Shown: piece after piece, positions 19,042 through 30,143 of the stretch
Layout of the letters: every line of letters starts with the position of its first letter
Position numbering within the stretch: the stretch's first letter is position 1
From: Phycisphaeraceae bacterium
GTDB lineage: Bacteria; Planctomycetota; Phycisphaerae; Phycisphaerales; UBA1924
Length of the DNA: 64,000 nucleotides
Direction: 5' to 3'
Assembly (NCBI GenBank): GCA_021297895.1
Contig: JAJTHN010000024.1
Coordinates: 1-64,000, forward strand
Made by a program: the position numbers and the translations under genes
The notes under the pieces: generated by a model
Seen by the model: the letters and a program-made list of their open reading frames with translations, nothing else
Databases searched by the model: none
Told to the model about the DNA's origin: nothing

Positions 19042-22000
19042 ATGCTTGATCAATGCCCGTCGAGCACAAAGCACGACCACCCCGCGACCGACGCTTCGGC
19101 GGCGCGCCCGACGGCCCGCACGCTCGTGAGCAACACCGGCAAGGCTTACTGGCGCGAGCTCGACGAAGTTGCGGATACCAAGGACTTCCGCGACCGCATG
19201 GAGAAGGAGTTCCCCGCCGGCGCGAGCGAGCTGCTGGCCGGTGGGCGTCGGACGTTCATGAAGCTGATGGGCGCCAGCCTCGCGATGGCGGGCGTCGCGG
19301 CGATGCCGGGGTGCCGTCGTCCTGACCACAAGATCCTGCCGTATTCGCGCACGGTGCCCGAGGACATCATTCCCGGCAAGCCGCTGTACTTTGCGACGAG
19401 CATGACGCTTCCCGGCGGCGGTGTTGAGGGTCTGGTCGTCGAGACGCACGAGGGCCGCCCGACGAAGATCGAGGGCAACCCGCTGCACCCGGTCAACCAG
19501 GGCAAGAGCAGCCTTTGGTCGCAGGCGGCGATTCTGGAGTTGTACGACCCGGACCGTCTGAAGGACCCGGCGATCGTGCGCAAGGCCGCGACCGCTACGA
19601 CTCCCGAGGAGTCGAGCGTCGCGACGTGGGACGACTTTGCCGCGTGGAGCGAGAAGCACTTTGCGCGGTTCGCCAGCGACAGCAGCGAGACCAAGCTCCG
19701 CGGCGGCAAGGGCCTGGCGTTCATCGCGCCCCGCAAGAACAGCGTCGCGTTCGAGCACGTGCGATCGCTGGTGATGGCCCGGTTCCCCGGCGCGACGTGG
19801 GTTGCCTACGACGCGCTGGCCAACGAGAACGAACTGGCGGGCCTGACCTCGGCGCTGGGCAAGCCCGCCCGCGAGGTCTGCGACCTGACCAAGGCGGCGG
19901 TCGTTGTGGCCGTCGAGCGAGACTTCCACTCGCCGCAGGAGCCGATGGGCGTTGCGTACTCGCGGCAATGGGCCAATCGCCGGCGCGTGATGCGCGCGGG
20001 CGACGAAATGGGTCGTCTGTACGCGATCGAGAGCAGCTATTCCACGACCGGCGGATCGGCGGACCATCGTCTGCGCGTGCGTCCGAGTCAGGCCGGGGCG
20101 TTCCTTGTGGCCCTTGCCAGCGCTCTGCTCGAGGGGCTGGCCGATCAGCGGGCCGCGGTGATCAGCGCGGCGCTGCGTCGCGTCGCGGCCTCCAACGCGG
20201 CCGATGCGGAAGCGACCAAGTTCGCCAAGGCCGTTGCGGATGACCTGCTCGCCAACTCCAAGGCCGGCAAGCCGACGGTCGTCATGGCCGGCGCCTCGCT
20301 CCCGGCTTGGGCGCACGCGCTGGTCTGCGCGATCAACAGCGTGCTGGGCAACGTCGGCAAGACCGTCTCATACCTTGAGCTCAAGGGCGACCTGGCGACC
20401 TCCGGCACCGCGGCTCTGGCGGCGCTCTGCGCCCAGCTGGATCGCGGCGAGATCGACACGGTCGTGACGCTCAACACGAATCCGTGCTTCAACGCCCCGG
20501 CCGATCTCGGCTTCGCGGCCAAGTTCCTCCGCGCTCCGCACCGCATCACCCTGGCGTACGAGCTCTGCGAGACCGCGCTGGCCAGCACCTGGCGGCTCAA
20601 TTCCACGCACGAGCTGGAGAGCTGGGGCGACACGATCAGCGATGACGGCACCATCGCGCCGATCCAGCCGATGATCGCGCCGCTGTTCTTCGGCAGGAGC
20701 GAGCTTGAGGTGCTCGCGATGATCGCGGGTGTCAAGAACGCGATCGGATACGACCTGACCCGTGAAGCGTGGCGCAAGCGCCTCGGCGAGGTGGGCTTCG
20801 ACAAGGCGTGGAACCGTGCGCTGCACGACGGCGTGCTGGCGACGCCCGGCCCGAGGCCCACGGCGATGAGTGTCGCCATGGACAAGGTCGCCGAGGCCGT
20901 TGCGCAGTCCGCCGGCCTCGGGGCTGGTGACCCGAGCAAGATGGAGATCCGTTTTGCCACGTGGTACGTCGGCGACGGTCGATTCACGAACCACCCGTGG
21001 CTGCACGAGCTGCCCGAGCCGGCGTCGAAGATCGTCTGGGACAACGCGGCGCTCATCAGCCCGGCGACGGCGAAGAAGCTCGGCGCTCAGCAGACCGCCG
21101 ACACGGATCGGTTCCCGCAGGCCCGGATGATCAGCGTGAGCCTCAACGGCGCGACGGTGCAGATCCCCGCGTGGGCCACGCCCGGTGTCGCGGACGACAC
21201 GCTGATCCTGCCGATGGGCTACGGGCGTCGCAGCGTCGGCGTGGTGGGCCAGGGTGTGGGCGTTGACGTCTCCCCGCTGCGAACGACGCGCAACCTCTGG
21301 GCCGCGACCGACGCGAGCGTGAGCCTCGTCGAGAGCGGCGAGCGCTGGTTCCCGATCAGCGTGACGCAGAGCCATTCGTCGATGGAAGGCCGCGCGATCA
21401 TCCGCGAGATCGATCAGCAGGCCTGGGCCAAGCACGGCGACACGCCGATCGACCCCGAGAAGCGCGACACGTACGGTCGCAAGTTCACCAGCGAAGAGAC
21501 GCGCATGGCGTACACGCTGGCCGAGCGGCTCGAGGGCAGCGAGATGGCCAAGATGCCCGCAACGGTGGGCATCTACACGAATCCGTACAACAACCGCGAG
21601 AGCGGGTATTCGTCGGCCAACCCGAGCAAGCCCACGCCGGGCGTGGCGGCGTTCGACCGCCAGCCGCAGTGGGGCATGACGATCGACTTGAGCACCTGCA
21701 CGGGCTGCAACGTCTGCACGATCGCATGCCAGGCGGAGAACAACATTCCCGTCGTCGGCAAGAAGGAAGTGCAAAAGGGCCGCGAGATGCACTGGATCCG
21801 CGTGGATCGGTACTTCCGCAGCGAAGTCGGCCGCGACACCTCCGACCCCGAGGCGATGATCTTCCAGCCCGTCGCGTGCGTGCACTGCGAGAAGGCCCCG
21901 TGCGAAACGGTCTGCCCGGTCAACGCCACCGTGCACGGCCCCGAGGGTCATAACTACATGGTGTACAACCGCTGCATCGGCACGCGGTACTGCGCCAACA

Positions 22001-22731
22001 ACTGCCCGTACAAGGTCCGCCGCTTCAACTTCTTCGACTACGGCGTGACGAAGATCAACGGCAACTACTTCGGCAAGGATGCGCTCGAGGGCGTGCTGCC
22101 CGGCGCGCTGGCCGACAGCGAGAAGACCGCTCATCGCATAAACCCGCATCTGATCCCGCCGCGCCTGCGCCAGAAGCTCGAAGAGATCTCCAAGCTTCAG
22201 AAGAACCCCAACGTCACGGTCCGCTCCCGCGGCGTGATGGAGAAGTGCACCTACTGCATCCAGCGCACCAACGAGGCCAAGATCGACCTGAAGATCCGCT
22301 GGAGCGACAAGAACTGGCGCCCCGAAGACGGCATCCCCGACGGGTTCGTCCAGACCGCCTGCCAGCAGGCCTGCCCGACGAACTCCATCATCTTCGGCGA
22401 CATCTCCGACACCAAGACCGAGTACAACGACGAGAACGGCAAGCGCACCGGCTCGCTGGTTCACAACTGGCGGAACAACAACCGCTCCTACCTCCTGCTG
22501 GGCTATCTCAACACCCGCCCGCGCACGAGCTACCTGCTCCGCGTCAACAACCCCAACCCCGCGCTGCGCACGCCCGAGACCGATCCGTTCGGCTCCGAGG
22601 GCGGACACGGCGCGGCGGCCGCGCACGGCTCATTGAACACCACCGAACACACCTTCGTCGATCCTCAGCGGCGGTCTGAATCCGGCTACCGCCTGAGCCT
22701 CGGCATCCTCAGCGGAGGCGTCCACGCATGA
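19042..22731 (+). CDS. actB: Alternative complex III subunit ActB, molybdopterin-like/Fe-S fusion
   Basis: A 1229-residue periplasmic subunit that carries electrons between the quinol site and the heme subunits. A Tat-like signal [16 protein letters not shown] (69-84) precedes a large domain resembling molybdopterin oxidoreductases; ActB proteins of this type carry no Mo cofactor. From about residue 886 a ferredoxin-like domain has [37 protein letters not shown] and EKCTYC/CQQACPT, enough cysteines for four clusters. The C-terminus is extended and has GHGAAAAHG. The last bases overlap actC (ATGA at 22728). Confidence 0.93.
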   Translation: MLDQCPSSTKHDHPATDASAARPTARTLVSNTGKAYWRELDEVADTKDFRDRMEKEFPAGASELLAGGRRTFMKLMGASLAMAGVAAMPGCRRPDHKILPYSRTVPEDIIPGKPLYFATSMTLPGGGVEGLVVETHEGRPTKIEGNPLHPVNQGKSSLWSQAAILELYDPDRLKDPAIVRKAATATTPEESSVATWDDFAAWSEKHFARFASDSSETKLRGGKGLAFIAPRKNSVAFEHVRSLVMARFPGATWVAYDALANENELAGLTSALGKPAREVCDLTKAAVVVAVERDFHSPQEPMGVAYSRQWANRRRVMRAGDEMGRLYAIESSYSTTGGSADHRLRVRPSQAGAFLVALASALLEGLADQRAAVISAALRRVAASNAADAEATKFAKAVADDLLANSKAGKPTVVMAGASLPAWAHALVCAINSVLGNVGKTVSYLELKGDLATSGTAALAALCAQLDRGEIDTVVTLNTNPCFNAPADLGFAAKFLRAPHRITLAYELCETALASTWRLNSTHELESWGDTISDDGTIAPIQPMIAPLFFGRSELEVLAMIAGVKNAIGYDLTREAWRKRLGEVGFDKAWNRALHDGVLATPGPRPTAMSVAMDKVAEAVAQSAGLGAGDPSKMEIRFATWYVGDGRFTNHPWLHELPEPASKIVWDNAALISPATAKKLGAQQTADTDRFPQARMISVSLNGATVQIPAWATPGVADDTLILPMGYGRRSVGVVGQGVGVDVSPLRTTRNLWAATDASVSLVESGERWFPISVTQSHSSMEGRAIIREIDQQAWAKHGDTPIDPEKRDTYGRKFTSEETRMAYTLAERLEGSEMAKMPATVGIYTNPYNNRESGYSSANPSKPTPGVAAFDRQPQWGMTIDLSTCTGCNVCTIACQAENNIPVVGKKEVQKGREMHWIRVDRYFRSEVGRDTSDPEAMIFQPVACVHCEKAPCETVCPVNATVHGPEGHNYMVYNRCIGTRYCANNCPYKVRRFNFFDYGVTKINGNYFGKDALEGVLPGALADSEKTAHRINPHLIPPRLRQKLEEISKLQKNPNVTVRSRGVMEKCTYCIQRTNEAKIDLKIRWSDKNWRPEDGIPDGFVQTACQQACPTNSIIFGDISDTKTEYNDENGKRTGSLVHNWRNNNRSYLLLGYLNTRPRTSYLLRVNNPNPALRTPETDPFGSEGGHGAAAAHGSLNTTEHTFVDPQRRSESGYRLSLGILSGGVHA

Positions 22732-24368
22732 GTTCGCTCAACCCCGATCAAGCCACCGCCGCGCGTCTGGCGGGCCTCGCTCAGGCCCCCGACGCACCGC
22801 GCGCGTGGGACCCCGCCACCGGTGACGGCTCGCTGGTCGAAGACCCCGCGGTGCGTGCGCCGCTGGTGCTCGGCAACCGCAGCTTCAACTGGGTCACCGA
22901 GACGGTCTGCGGCTACGCGGAGAAGGGCCCGGGCAAGTGGTTCTGGCCGACCTTCTTCCTGACCAGCCAGATCGCGGCGCTCATGCCGCTGATGATCCTG
23001 TACCTGGCCATCACCGGCGTCGGTGTCTGGGGCCTGAACAACCAGGTCGACTGGGCGTGGGACATCACGAACTTCGTGTTCTGGATCGGTATCGGCCACG
23101 CCGGGACGCTCATCAGCGCGATCCTCTGCCTTCTCAAGCAGAAGTGGCGCACGAGCATCAACCGCGCCGCCGAGGCCATGACCATCTTCGCGGTCATCTG
23201 CGCCGCGACGTTCCCCGGCATTCACGTCGGGCGAATCTGGATGGCCTGGATGCTCTTCCCGATCCCCAACGCCAACGCCATCTGGCCGAACTTCAAGAGC
23301 CCGCTGCTTTGGGACGTGTTCGCCGTGTCGACCTACGGCACCGTCTCGGCGCTGTTCTGGTTCATGGGCATGGTCCCCGACTTCGCGACGCTGCGCGACC
23401 GCGCCGCCAAGCGGATCATGACCGGTCGCCAGATCGGCGGCACGCTCCCGCTCATCGGCAAGACCGCCGACGAGGTCCGGGCGTTCGCGTACGGGCTGGC
23501 GAGCCTCGGCTGGCGGTTCTCCAGCCGCCACTGGCTCAACTACGAGAAGGCGTACCTGATGCTCGCGGGCATCAGCACCCCGCTGGTGCTCAGCGTGCAC
23601 TCGATCGTGTCGTTCGACTTTGCGACCTCGATCCTGCCCGGCTGGCACACGACGATCTTCCCGCCGTACTTCGTCGCGGGCGCGATCTTCGGCGGCTTCG
23701 CGATGGTGCTCATGCTGCTGATCCCCAGCCGCGAGCTGTTCCCCGGGATGAAGGACCTCATCACCATGAGGCACCTGGAGAACATGGCCAAGATCATCCT
23801 GGTCACGGGCTACATGGTCGGCTTCGCGTACGCGATGGAGTTCTTCGTCGCCTGGTACAGCGGCAACGCGTACGAGCGAGACGTGTTCCTCTTCAACCGC
23901 GTGCTCCCGCCGTTCCTTGCTGTTGAGGGCCTTGACGGTCAGCTCAAGTATGCGCCCTACTGGTGGGCGTACTGGGCGATGATCTTCTGCAACGTCGTCT
24001 CGCCGCAGGTCTTCTGGTTCAAGGCGTGCCGCCAGAGCATCCCGGTGATCTTCACCGTCGCGTTCCTGGTGACGATCGGCATGTGGTTCGAGCGGTTCGT
24101 GATCATCGTCACGAGCCTCCACCGAGCGTTCCTGCCCGGCGAGTGGCACATGTTCTATCCGTCGCTGGTGGACATTCTCACGTTCGTCGGTTCTTGCGGC
24201 ACGTTCCTGACGCTGTACCTGCTGTTCTGCCGCTTCCTGCCGCAGTTTGCGATGAGCGAAATCAAGAACGTCATGCCGCAGGCCAGTCCGCACTATCGCC
24301 CGCCGGCGAGCACCGGCGGCGCCGGGCCGAGCGGCGTGCATCACGCTCCGAACAAGGAGGGCGTCTGA
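22728..24368 (+). CDS. actC: Alternative complex III subunit ActC (NrfD/PsrC family)
   Basis: A polytopic membrane protein of 546 residues that holds the menaquinol-binding site of complex III. I count about ten hydrophobic segments between residues 80 and 505, including [20 protein letters not shown] and [17 protein letters not shown], the latter typical of the NrfD family. The C-terminal tail is Pro/Gly-rich with GVHHAP. It overlaps the end of actB by four bases and is followed three bases later by actD, so translation is tightly coupled. Confidence 0.93.
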   Translation: MSSLNPDQATAARLAGLAQAPDAPRAWDPATGDGSLVEDPAVRAPLVLGNRSFNWVTETVCGYAEKGPGKWFWPTFFLTSQIAALMPLMILYLAITGVGVWGLNNQVDWAWDITNFVFWIGIGHAGTLISAILCLLKQKWRTSINRAAEAMTIFAVICAATFPGIHVGRIWMAWMLFPIPNANAIWPNFKSPLLWDVFAVSTYGTVSALFWFMGMVPDFATLRDRAAKRIMTGRQIGGTLPLIGKTADEVRAFAYGLASLGWRFSSRHWLNYEKAYLMLAGISTPLVLSVHSIVSFDFATSILPGWHTTIFPPYFVAGAIFGGFAMVLMLLIPSRELFPGMKDLITMRHLENMAKIILVTGYMVGFAYAMEFFVAWYSGNAYERDVFLFNRVLPPFLAVEGLDGQLKYAPYWWAYWAMIFCNVVSPQVFWFKACRQSIPVIFTVAFLVTIGMWFERFVIIVTSLHRAFLPGEWHMFYPSLVDILTFVGSCGTFLTLYLLFCRFLPQFAMSEIKNVMPQASPHYRPPASTGGAGPSGVHHAPNKEGV

Positions 24369-24371
24369 GTC

Positions 24372-24971
24372 ATGGCAGCCACCACCAAGATTTACCGAAC
24401 CGAAGAGGGCAAGGACCTCTACGCCGTGATGGCGGAATTCGCCACGCCCGCTGACACCTACCACGCCGCGGAAATGGTCCGCGACGCGGGGTATCAGAAG
24501 TGGGACGTGTACTCGCCGTTCCCGATTCACGGCATCGAGGAGGCGATGGGCCTCAAGCGTCCGATCCTGCCGCTGCTGGTGGGCGTTATGGGCATCACCG
24601 GCGCGTGCCTGGGCTTCGCGTTCCAGTACTGGGTCTCGACCGTCGGGTACAAGACCAACGTGCAGGGCAAGCCGTACGGCGCGTGGGAGGCCTTCGTGCC
24701 CGTGACGTTCGAGATCGGTGTTCTGTTCACGGCGTTCACGGCGCTCTTCGGCATGCTGGTGATCAACGGGTTGCCCCGCTGGAACCACCCGCTGCTTTGC
24801 AAGGAACGGTTCCTGGGCGTGAGCGACGACAAGTTCATCATCGCCATCGAGAGCGCCGACGCGAAGTTCGAGCCCGAGCAGGTCCGCAAGCTGCTCAAGG
24901 ATGCCGGCGCAACGGCGATCGAACTGGTCGAAGACATTCCCGACGCGCCGGCCGCGCCCGCCGCGCACTGA
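24372..24971 (+). CDS. actD: Alternative complex III subunit ActD (DUF3341)
   Basis: A 199-residue membrane subunit with two transmembrane helices (about 66-90 and 110-135) flanked by cytoplasmic domains. The N-terminal VMAEFATPADTYHAAEMVRD and WDVYSPFPIHGIEEAMGL are the hallmark of DUF3341/ActD. The role inside complex III is structural, near ActC. It lies between actC and actE in the standard order. Confidence 0.9.
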   Translation: MAATTKIYRTEEGKDLYAVMAEFATPADTYHAAEMVRDAGYQKWDVYSPFPIHGIEEAMGLKRPILPLLVGVMGITGACLGFAFQYWVSTVGYKTNVQGKPYGAWEAFVPVTFEIGVLFTAFTALFGMLVINGLPRWNHPLLCKERFLGVSDDKFIIAIESADAKFEPEQVRKLLKDAGATAIELVEDIPDAPAAPAAH

Positions 24972-25044
24972 GCCGCGGCAGCGACAACCGTCTTGCCGCA
25001 TTCAAGCCCGCACTTCCGCCAGACCTCAACGCGAGTTTCCAACG

Positions 25045-25878
25045 ATGACACCAACCTTCACCAAGCTGTCCAAAGCGCTGGCCCTTGGCCTGTGCGTCGC
25101 GGGCGTCGGCGTGCTGCCGGCCTGCCGGGGCGATCGCTCCGACAAGCCGCCGCGGCAGTTCTTCCCCGACATGGACGACTCGCCGAAGTTCAAGCCCCAG
25201 ACCGCGACGCAGTTCTTCAGCGACGGCCGTGCCATGCGCCCGGCCGTGCAGGGAACCGTCGCCTTCGGCCGCTCATCGGATCTCGGCGTTGAGGGCCACA
25301 CCGAGTTCGTCAGCGAGGACCGCGCCAACCTGCTCCGCGAGGATTCGGCGTTCTACCGCGGCGTCGACGCTCAGGGCAAGTGGGTCCGCAAGATCCCCGC
25401 GTCCATGCCCGTGACCAACGAGACGCTCAAGCGCGGCGCCGAACGCTTCAACATCTACTGCGCCGCCTGCCACAACTACGACGGCAAGGGCGGCGGCACC
25501 GTCGGCAAGGCATGGTCGTACCCCCTGCCCAACTTCCACGATCCCAAGTACATCGTCGGCGATGCCAACACGGCGATGGATGGTTACATCTTCGACGTGA
25601 TCCGCAACGGCATCCTCAATCCCGGCAACGCGACCGTGCCGTACAAGATGCCGCCCTACGCCCACGCGATCAACGAGCGCGACGCGTGGTCGATCGTCGC
25701 GTACATCCGCGTACTGCAGCAGTCCGAACTGGTCAAGGTCGACGATCCGTCGATCCCCGAGAACGAGCGAGCCCGCCTGCGCGACACGATTCAGGCACTT
25801 CGCCGTCAGGGCGCCGCCAACCCCGCATCGACCCAGCCTTCGCCCGCGGCCACGCCCGGCGCTTCGGAGAAAAAGTGA
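25045..25878 (+). CDS. actE: Alternative complex III subunit ActE, monoheme cytochrome c lipoprotein
   Basis: A 277-residue periplasmic cytochrome. The signal peptide ends at a lipobox-like VLPAC with C27 as the probable lipid site. One heme motif C139-AA-C142-H143 follows the family block RFNIYCAACHNYDGKG; candidate Met ligands are in YKMPPYAHAI. The last 30 residues are Ala/Pro/Ser-rich. The start at 25045 is assigned by signal-peptide position; the ribosome site is weak. The stop overlaps the actF start (TGATG). Confidence 0.92.
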   Translation: MTPTFTKLSKALALGLCVAGVGVLPACRGDRSDKPPRQFFPDMDDSPKFKPQTATQFFSDGRAMRPAVQGTVAFGRSSDLGVEGHTEFVSEDRANLLREDSAFYRGVDAQGKWVRKIPASMPVTNETLKRGAERFNIYCAACHNYDGKGGGTVGKAWSYPLPNFHDPKYIVGDANTAMDGYIFDVIRNGILNPGNATVPYKMPPYAHAINERDAWSIVAYIRVLQQSELVKVDDPSIPENERARLRDTIQALRRQGAANPASTQPSPAATPGASEKK

Positions 25879-27242
25879 TGAGCCAACTCTCCGCCTCCGC
25901 TCACGATCATGACCACGGGCACGCCCACGCGGGCCACGCCCACCACGGTCATCATGGTCACGGCGAGCCGCCGTCGCTCGCCGCGGACAACACCGAGGCG
26001 CCCAAGGGCTGGGGCTCGGCGCTGATGGGCCTGTTCATCGTCGCGGGCATCGCCTGCGCCGGTGCGACGCTCGCCAGCGGGTTCATTCTCGGCGGGGCCG
26101 ATGAGGCCGCGCAGAAGACCGCGATCAAGCACGGGCTGGCCAGCTACCACGTCGGCGCGCTCGTCGCGCTGGGCATGGCGCTCGGCCCGCTGGGGCTGGT
26201 CCTGATCATGAACCTGGTCAAGGCCGGCTGGTTCGTCACCCTCCGCCGTCAGGCCGAGAACGCCGCGAGCCTGGTGTGGCTCGGCGTGATCATGCTCCTG
26301 CCTCCGCTGGTCATCGAGCTGCTCAAGCCCGGCGTGTTCATCAAGTGGCGCACGCCGGGGCTCATCGCCACCGATGAACTGCTGGCCAAGAAGGCCCCGT
26401 ACCTCAACGACCCGTTCTTCTTCTCGCGCCTGGCGGTCTACGCGATCGTGTGGATCATCATCGCGCGGCTGATCGTCGGCTTCTCCCGCAAGCAGGACAT
26501 CACCGGCGACAAGTGGCTCTCCAACAAGGCCAGCTTCCACTCGGCGTGGGCCATTCTGGCCTTCGCACTCACGTGCGCGTTCGCCAGCTTCGACCTGATC
26601 AAGGCGCTGGACTTCCACTGGTTCAGCACGATGTTCGGCGTGTACTTCTTCGCGGGCAACATGCTCGCGGGGCTTTCGATTCTTGTGGTGATCCTCGCCG
26701 CGCTGCGGAGCAGCGGACGGCTCAAGGGGCTGGTCACCGCCGAGCACTTCCACGATACCGGCAAGCTGATGTTCGCGTTCACGGTCTTCTGGGCGTACAT
26801 CTCCTTCAGCCAGTACTTCCTTTACTGGTACGCCAACATTCCCGAGGAGACCGGCTGGTTCATGGCCCGCCAGAGCAACGGCTGGCAGTACCTGTTCTAC
26901 GCGCTGTGCATCGGGCACTTCATCGTGCCGTTCCTGATCCTGATCTGGCGCGATGTGAAGAAGAGCACGATTCTGCTGGCGGCCATGGGTGTGTTCATGC
27001 TCGTCATGCACATCCTGGATGTCTTCTACCAGATCCGTCCGCTGGTCTACATGACCAAGGTGATCGATCAGACCGCCGTCATCCCGGGCAAGGTCGGGCT
27101 GGGCTGGATGGACTTCACCGGGGCGCTCGGTCCCGTGCTGATCTTCATCGGCGTGCTGATCTGGAAGGTGCGCTCGGCGCCGCTGATCCCCATCAAGGAC
27201 CCGCGTCTGCCCGAGGCGCTCGAGCACAAGAACTACGTCTGA
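25878..27242 (+). CDS. actF: Alternative complex III subunit ActF (NrfD-like), His-rich N-terminus
   Basis: A 454-residue polytopic subunit related to ActC and quinol:cytochrome c oxidoreductase membrane subunits, with about ten helices. Conserved segments include FSRLAVYAIVWIIIARLIV, SFHSAWAILAFALTCAFASF and FSQYFLYWYANIPEET. The first 32 residues form a striking His-rich tail (AHDHDHGHAHAGHAHHGHHG), not typical of ActF, that could bind metal. Start at 25878 overlaps the actE stop. Confidence 0.92.
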   Translation: MSQLSASAHDHDHGHAHAGHAHHGHHGHGEPPSLAADNTEAPKGWGSALMGLFIVAGIACAGATLASGFILGGADEAAQKTAIKHGLASYHVGALVALGMALGPLGLVLIMNLVKAGWFVTLRRQAENAASLVWLGVIMLLPPLVIELLKPGVFIKWRTPGLIATDELLAKKAPYLNDPFFFSRLAVYAIVWIIIARLIVGFSRKQDITGDKWLSNKASFHSAWAILAFALTCAFASFDLIKALDFHWFSTMFGVYFFAGNMLAGLSILVVILAALRSSGRLKGLVTAEHFHDTGKLMFAFTVFWAYISFSQYFLYWYANIPEETGWFMARQSNGWQYLFYALCIGHFIVPFLILIWRDVKKSTILLAAMGVFMLVMHILDVFYQIRPLVYMTKVIDQTAVIPGKVGLGWMDFTGALGPVLIFIGVLIWKVRSAPLIPIKDPRLPEALEHKNYV

Positions 27243-27307
27243 TCCCCGCCTCCGAGCCGACCGTCGCCCCGTCCGCTGGACACGCCCGAATCTCGCGAGA
27301 ACCACCC

Positions 27308-27712
27308 ATGTCCCACGGCCATCAGCACCAGACCACCGCGTACGAGCCCGAAGCGCCCGACGCATGGCACACGCACACGATCGATGAGCACCCGCAGCAG
27401 GCGCACGCCGAGAACGTCGACGCAAGGAGCGTCATCATCGTCGGCATCCTCGGGTTCGGCATCGTCATCGCGTCGATCCTCTTTGTTGTGGTCTACTTCA
27501 GTTGGTATGTCAACCGCCTCAAAACTGAGCGCGAGGCGTTCGTTGAGACCACCGGTCAGCCCGCCATCCATACCCCCGCGCTGAGCGCACGGGCGGAGAT
27601 TCTCAACTCCGCCTTCACGACCTTCGGCGTGGTCAATGCCGAGCAGCAGACCGTCCGCGTACCCATCAACGCCGCGAAGGAGCGCGTCATCGAGATGTAC
27701 AAGTCTCGGTGA
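27308..27712 (+). CDS. Single-helix membrane protein of the act-cox cluster
   Basis: A 134-residue protein with a His-containing N-terminus (MSHGHQHQ and WHTHTIDEHPQQAH), one transmembrane helix (about 42-65) and a short soluble C-terminal domain. It sits between actF and the SCO gene in the usual position of a small accessory subunit of the complex III-oxidase cluster. I recognise no catalytic motif. It may be an assembly or supercomplex-linking subunit; this is inference from position. Confidence 0.75.
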   Translation: MSHGHQHQTTAYEPEAPDAWHTHTIDEHPQQAHAENVDARSVIIVGILGFGIVIASILFVVVYFSWYVNRLKTEREAFVETTGQPAIHTPALSARAEILNSAFTTFGVVNAEQQTVRVPINAAKERVIEMYKSR

Positions 27713-27817
27713 ATCAGATCCTTACGACGGAACACCTACCTGAAACCAAGCACACTCGAGGCCAAATCCGAGCAGGAAGCTGGACTTTTCAGAACTGATT
27801 GAAACGATTAGAGTCGT

Positions 27818-28774
27818 ATGGCCATCGCGCACTTCAGCTTGATGCGAGTCAGTCGCTCGATGCTCAGCATCGCGGTGTGGGGTTTTTGCGCGTTGTGCGT
27901 TCTCGGGTTCACCGCCGCGGCACGGTCGCAGGTCATCTCCGATGAAGTGCCCGAGAACATCCGCGGGCTGGACGTGATCGAGAAGTTCGGCGCGCAGGTG
28001 CCGCTGGATCTGGAGTTGGTCAACTCCGACGGCAAGCCGGTCAAGCTCGGCCAGTTCTTCAATCAGGGTCGCCCGGTGATCCTGGTGATGGTGTACTTCC
28101 GCTGCCCGATGCTCTGTCCGGCGACGCTCCAGAGCCTCACGCAGTCGATCAACCAGATCGACTGGAGCGTCGGTGAGAAGTACAACATCGTCGTTGTGAG
28201 CTTCGATCCCACCGAGGGGCCGGAAGCCGCACGCAAGGCGCGGGATGCGCAGTACATCGCCTACGACCGCGGCGTGCCGACCAAGAGCGAGGACAGTTGG
28301 GTGTTCCTCACGGGCCACCCGATGAACACGCGTCGGCTCGCCGACAGTGTCGGGTTCCCGTACCGGTACATCGCCAGCACGGGCGAGTACGCCCATCCAT
28401 CGGTGTTCTTCGTGCTCACCCCAGGCGGGAGCGTCGCGCGGTACCTCTACGGCCTGAACAATCAGGCCGAGACGTTCCGCATGGCGCTGCTGGAGGCGGG
28501 CGAGGGCACGATCGGCACGCCGCTGGAGCGGTTCATTCTCTGGTGTTCGCACTACAACCCAAACTCTGGCGAGTACACGCTCAAGGCCATGTGGGTGATG
28601 AAGGTCGGAGCAACCATGTCGGCCATCGGCGTCGGGTCGATCCTCGTCGCGATGTGGGCGTGGGAGCGGCACCGACGGGCGACGGCGCTGGCGATGGCCG
28701 CGGGCGGCGCCGCGACGACGATCGACGGATCTTCAACGGGCCAAGCGCCCTCTGACGGAAGGACTGTTTCATGA
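27818..28774 (+). CDS. SCO1/SenC family copper chaperone
   Basis: Delivers copper to, and keeps reduced, the CuA site of the oxidase. It is thioredoxin-fold, with copper ligands C96-PML-C100 and H193 (in GEYAHPS) in the correct order. An N-terminal hydrophobic segment (10-35) is a signal or anchor and a second helix lies at about 262-282. At 318 residues it is longer than typical SCO because of this C-terminal helix and tail. No ribosome site is evident at ATG 27818. The stop overlaps coxB (ATGA at 28771). Confidence 0.9.
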   Translation: MAIAHFSLMRVSRSMLSIAVWGFCALCVLGFTAAARSQVISDEVPENIRGLDVIEKFGAQVPLDLELVNSDGKPVKLGQFFNQGRPVILVMVYFRCPMLCPATLQSLTQSINQIDWSVGEKYNIVVVSFDPTEGPEAARKARDAQYIAYDRGVPTKSEDSWVFLTGHPMNTRRLADSVGFPYRYIASTGEYAHPSVFFVLTPGGSVARYLYGLNNQAETFRMALLEAGEGTIGTPLERFILWCSHYNPNSGEYTLKAMWVMKVGATMSAIGVGSILVAMWAWERHRRATALAMAAGGAATTIDGSSTGQAPSDGRTVS

Positions 28775-30045
28775 ACGCTGCATCGCTCATGCTCGGGGCC
28801 AACGACTGGCTCCACTCGTTCTGGATGAAGCCGGGCAACTCCGACCTGTCGGTGAACCCCGATGGCACGTGGCACTGGGCCGGCGTTGACGGGCTGTTCA
28901 TGTACATCCTGTGGGTGTGCATCATCTCGTTCGTGCTGCTCATGGGCGTGATGACGTACTTCGCGATCAAGTACCGTCGGCGTCCCGGCGTGGCCCAGCA
29001 GCGCTCGGCCAATCACAGCACGGCGCTCGAGGTTTCGTGGGTCGTTGTGCCCGCGATCATCGTGTTCATCATCTTCTTCTGGGGCTTCCACGGCTACATG
29101 CGGGCGCAGGTGGCCAAGGTCAACGCCGAGGAGATCCTCGTCGAGGGCTTCATGTGGAGCTGGGACGCGACGTATCCCAACGGCGCCAAGAGCCCCTGGA
29201 CCGTGTACCTCGACGACAACCGAGACAGCGAAGGTGTCGGTGATCGCGGCAACGTCCCCGTCCCGGTGTTTGTCGTTCCCGCCGGTCGCCCCGTCAAGTT
29301 CCGGCTGACCAGCCGCGATGTCGTCCACTCGTTCTACATCCCCGACATGCGTCTGAAGATGGACACGTATCCGAATCGGTACACGTCCATGACCTTCACG
29401 CCCATCAACGCCGATAGCGAAAAGGATCAGGCTGGCACCCTCACGCCGCTGACGGCCAAGGAGTGGGCCGAGCCGCGTCCCGGCCGCGATCACTACATCT
29501 TCTGCGCCGAGTTCTGCGGCAAGAACCACTCGCAGATGGCCGCGATTCTGCGCGTGGTCACGGAGCAGGAGTATCAGAAGATCCTCGCCGCGTGGTCGGA
29601 CATCGTCGGGCGCAACCCGCCCGTTGAAGTCGGCAAGATTGTCTGGAAGGCCAAGGGCTGCGCCCAGTGCCACACGGTCGACGGCGGCAAGGGTTCCGCA
29701 CCATCGTGGCTCGGCTACTACGGCCAGCCGCTGAAGTTCGCCGACGGCAGGTCGCTGGACGCCTCGCTGTATCCCGAACTGCAGGCCGGCGCATCGTTCG
29801 AGGATGTCTGGGACAACTACATCCGCGAGTCGATCCTCAACCCCGGCGCGCACCTGCACGAGGGCTACCCGAACCAGATGCCCAGCTACCAGGGCAAACT
29901 CTCCGCCGGTGAGATCAACGGCGTTATCGCGTACATGCGTCAACTCAACGGCAAGGCGCGGGCGATTGACACCCAGATGCCCGGCGAGGCCGCCCCGGCA
30001 GGAGACGCCCCGGGAACCCCGACCCCGGCGCCCGCCTCCAACTGA
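28771..30045 (+). CDS. coxB: Cytochrome c oxidase subunit II fused to cytochrome c (caa3 type)
   Basis: Accepts electrons at CuA and passes them to heme a. Two N-terminal helices (42-68 and 88-108) precede the cupredoxin domain with CuA ligands H186, C245, C249, H253 and M256 (CAEFCGKNHSQM). A C-terminal cytochrome c domain has C297-AQ-C300-H301, which defines the caa3 architecture. Length is 424 residues. It overlaps the SCO gene by four bases. The tail is Pro/Ala-rich. Confidence 0.95.
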   Translation: MNAASLMLGANDWLHSFWMKPGNSDLSVNPDGTWHWAGVDGLFMYILWVCIISFVLLMGVMTYFAIKYRRRPGVAQQRSANHSTALEVSWVVVPAIIVFIIFFWGFHGYMRAQVAKVNAEEILVEGFMWSWDATYPNGAKSPWTVYLDDNRDSEGVGDRGNVPVPVFVVPAGRPVKFRLTSRDVVHSFYIPDMRLKMDTYPNRYTSMTFTPINADSEKDQAGTLTPLTAKEWAEPRPGRDHYIFCAEFCGKNHSQMAAILRVVTEQEYQKILAAWSDIVGRNPPVEVGKIVWKAKGCAQCHTVDGGKGSAPSWLGYYGQPLKFADGRSLDASLYPELQAGASFEDVWDNYIRESILNPGAHLHEGYPNQMPSYQGKLSAGEINGVIAYMRQLNGKARAIDTQMPGEAAPAGDAPGTPTPAPASN

Positions 30046-30143
30046 TCAGTCCCCCGCAGCGACGAACGATCCCGATTCAACAACCCGCCCGCGATGAGGA
30101 CCACCCACCCAACCTCCTCTCGGGCAGACGAAGGTGAAAAGCC

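Noticed and set aside
20368-22626. 752-codon minus-strand frame opposite actB
   Set aside because: Fully inside actB; low-complexity composition and no start signal.
22686-25001. 771-codon minus-strand frame opposite actC and actD
   Set aside because: Covers two well-supported genes; composition rich in Asp/Arg/His as expected for a shadow.
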